From assembly GCF_001652265.1 (NCBI RefSeq), contig NZ_LWBS01000187.1, positions 30,183 to 94,182 of the forward strand: DNA of 64,000 bases, written 5' to 3'. Source of the stretch: Rhizobium leguminosarum (lineage in GTDB: Bacteria > Pseudomonadota > Alphaproteobacteria > Rhizobiales > Rhizobiaceae). Positions 62,460 to 64,000 of the stretch are shown here, piece by piece (within the stretch, counting starts at the first letter, position 1; each line of letters starts with the position of its first letter). Made by a program: the position numbers and the translations under genes. The notes under the pieces are model-generated. The model did not search any database. It was given only the letters and a program-made list of their open reading frames with translations, and was not told where the DNA came from.

Positions 62460-63848
62460 ATGACCGATGTAAGCCAGGTGCTTGCGCGCGCGGACCAGAA
62501 CCTTCCATCGAGCCTCGACAAGCTGTTCGAGCTTCTGCGCATCCAGTCGATTTCCACCGATCCCGCCTATAAGGCCGAATGCCGAAAGGCCGCCGAATGG
62601 CTCGTCGCCTATCTCGGGACGCTCGGCTTTACGGGCTCGGTCCGCGATACGCCCGGCCATCCGATGGTGGTCGCGCACCATGCCGGCGCTTCTGCCGATG
62701 CGCCGCATGTTCTCTTCTACGGCCATTACGACGTTCAGCCGGTCGACCCGATCGAGCTCTGGGAAAACGACCCCTTCGAGCCGTCGATCAAGGATGTCGG
62801 CGAGGGCCGCAAGATCCTGACCGGCCGCGGCACCTCCGACGACAAGGGCCAATTGATGACCTTCGTCGAGGCTTGCCGCGCCTATAAGGAAATCAACGGC
62901 GCGCTTCCCTGCCGCATCACCATTCTGTTCGAGGGCGAGGAGGAATCCGGCTCGCCGTCCCTGAAGCCCTTCCTCGAAGCCAATGCCGCCGAGCTCAAAG
63001 CCGATTATGCGCTGGTCTGCGATACCGGCATGTGGGACCGCGACACGCCGGCGATCGCCGCAGCGCTGCGCGGCCTTGTCGGCGAGGAAGTGATCGTGAC
63101 AGCCGCCGACCGCGACCTGCATTCCGGTCTCTTCGGCGGCGCGGCGGCCAATCCGATCCATATTCTCGTCGAGGCTCTTGCCGGTCTGCATGACGAGACG
63201 GGCCGCATCACGCTTGACGGCTTCTATGAAGGCGTCGAGGAAACGCCCGATAACATCAAGGCGTCATGGGAGACGCTCGGCAAGACCGCGGAGAGCTTCC
63301 TCGGCGAAGTCGGCCTTTCCATCCCATCCGGCGAAAAGGGCCGCTCGGTGCTGGAACTCACCTGGGCTCGGCCGACCGCCGAAATCAACGGCATCTGGGG
63401 CGGCTATACCGGCGAAGGCTTCAAGACGGTGATCGCCGCCAAGGCTTCGGCCAAGGTTTCGTTCCGCCTCGTCGGCACGCAGGATCCGGCCGCCATCCGC
63501 GAGGCTTTCCGCAGCTATATCAGCTCGAAAATTCCCGCCGATTGCTCGGTCGAATTCCATCCGCATGGCGGCTCGCCGGCGATCCACCTCTCTTATGATT
63601 CGCCTGTTCTGACCAAGGCGAAGAACGCGCTTTCCGACGAGTGGCCAAAACCCGCCATCGTCATCGGCATGGGCGGGTCGATCCCGATCGTCGGGGATTT
63701 CCAGAAGATGCTCGGCATGGAATCGCTGCTCGTCGGCTTCGGCCTCAGCGATGACCGCATCCACTCGCCGAACGAGAAATACGAGCTCGTCTCCTACCAC
63801 AAGGGCATCCGCTCCTGGGTGCGGATTCTTCAGGCGCTGGCCGCCTGA
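62460..63848 (+). CDS. M20 family dipeptidase
   Basis: 462-residue zinc aminoacyl-dipeptidase of the M20/M25/M40 type. Metal motifs: VLFYGHYDVQPVDP near 85, GRGTSDDKGQLMTFVEA, LFEGEEESGSPSL and ALVCDTGMWD. The dimerisation lid domain follows. ATG at 62460 has AAAGGAG upstream. Substrate likely a small dipeptide. A group II intron sequence begins about 30 bp after its stop. Confidence 0.93.
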   Translation: MTDVSQVLARADQNLPSSLDKLFELLRIQSISTDPAYKAECRKAAEWLVAYLGTLGFTGSVRDTPGHPMVVAHHAGASADAPHVLFYGHYDVQPVDPIELWENDPFEPSIKDVGEGRKILTGRGTSDDKGQLMTFVEACRAYKEINGALPCRITILFEGEEESGSPSLKPFLEANAAELKADYALVCDTGMWDRDTPAIAAALRGLVGEEVIVTAADRDLHSGLFGGAAANPIHILVEALAGLHDETGRITLDGFYEGVEETPDNIKASWETLGKTAESFLGEVGLSIPSGEKGRSVLELTWARPTAEINGIWGGYTGEGFKTVIAAKASAKVSFRLVGTQDPAAIREAFRSYISSKIPADCSVEFHPHGGSPAIHLSYDSPVLTKAKNALSDEWPKPAIVIGMGGSIPIVGDFQKMLGMESLLVGFGLSDDRIHSPNEKYELVSYHKGIRSWVRILQALAA

Positions 63849-63880
63849 ACGGCGTGCCAAGCAGAATCGCAAAAATCGGC

Positions 63881-64000
63881 ATAGGGGGCGATCATGTTGA
63901 TCGCACCCCTGCCACACCACCCGGCATGCGGGTCCGCACCGGGCGGTTCGAGAGATTGAGGTTAGACGAGTTTGGGCATTCCGAGCTGGTCTGCCCATTT
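63881..64000 (-). mobile_element. Group II intron, 3' end (domains VI, V and end of encoded protein), cut by window edge
   Basis: On the minus strand: the last codons of a protein (63962-64000, ends DQLGMPKLV then TAA); 12 bp later a domain V-like hairpin (about 63949-63914: 9-bp stem ACCGCCCGG/CCGGGUGGU, 2-nt bulge on the 3' side, 4-bp stem, tetraloop, CGC-type triad); then a domain VI-like stem (ggggtgcgatca/tgatcgcccc) ending CTAT at 63881. This is the plan of a bacterial group II intron 3' end. The rest lies outside the window. Confidence 0.6.
63962..64000 (-). CDS. Probable group II intron-encoded protein, last 12 codons
   Basis: Only the C-terminal 12 residues are visible (KWADQLGMPKLV, then TAA). 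The assignment rests on the domain V/VI-like RNA structure that follows, since introns of this type carry their reverse transcriptase in domain IV just before domain V. Too short to confirm by itself. Confidence 0.4.
   Translation of the reverse strand, partial: KWADQLGMPKLV

Noticed and set aside
1..64000. CRISPR array or phage genes
   Set aside because: No regularly spaced direct repeats and no phage structural, integrase or cas-like proteins were seen in any frame.

Overview
The window looks like chromosomal DNA of a fast-growing rhizobium, most likely Rhizobium in the R. leguminosarum / R. etli group. The grounds are high GC with a strong G/C third-position bias, a Caulobacter-type flp/cpa pilus locus, a C-P lyase cluster of the alphaproteobacterial type, RIME-like intergenic palindromes, and the order polA - intergenic RNA - marR. 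Apart from one frameshifted gene and a group II intron fragment at the right edge, it reads as ordinary, intact, densely packed core genome.

Layout. (1) 1-7988: tight-adherence (Flp/Tad) pilus locus. pilA, cpaA, cpaB, cpaC, cpaD, cpaE and the start of cpaF run leftwards. A lone pilus N-domain protein and two TadE-like pseudopilin genes run rightwards. (2) 8193-19888: nucleoside salvage. deoB-add-upp run rightwards, then an aspartic protease gene. A leftward block follows: bmp-type binding protein, ABC ATPase, two permeases, cdd, punA, deoC, deoA. Together these import nucleosides, deaminate and phosphorolyse them, and feed deoxyribose-1-P into DeoB/DeoC. (3) 20206-26045: a small membrane protein, tRNA-Ser(GGA), an Lrp-type regulator facing an RBBP9-type hydrolase, a KTSC protein, a small unknown protein, pncB, a one-helix membrane protein and a hydroxyacid dehydrogenase. 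(4) 26054-31904: yejABEF peptide/oligopeptide ABC importer. (5) 32018-39435: a TetR regulator divergent from a YecD-like hydrolase over a duplicated operator, then mepA, mgsA, glk, an ABC exporter, dapB and gpmA. (6) 39475-52633: phosphonate use. phnF is divergent from phnGHIJKL, a hexapeptide acetyltransferase (frameshifted here), phnCDEE, a 2H phosphoesterase (DUF1045), phnM and phnN, with a good PHO box in front of phnG. (7) 52653-63848: grpB-like gene, an FtsK without membrane segments, polA, a probable AbcR-type sRNA with a textbook terminator, marR, an MHYT-PAS-GGDEF-EAL protein and an M20 dipeptidase. (8) 63881-64000: domain VI, domain V and the last codons of the encoded protein of what appears to be a group II intron, cut by the window edge.

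Regulatory themes visible in the DNA: CtrA-type TTAA-N7-TTAA sites before cpaB; strong hairpins just after genes whose product is needed in excess (pilA, the bmp binding protein, phnD); and several dispersed palindromic repeats that sit at gene ends. I did not find a convincing wholly new system. The best leads are the DUF1045 protein as a possible PhnP substitute, the polA-marR RNA, and the tandem TetR operator.
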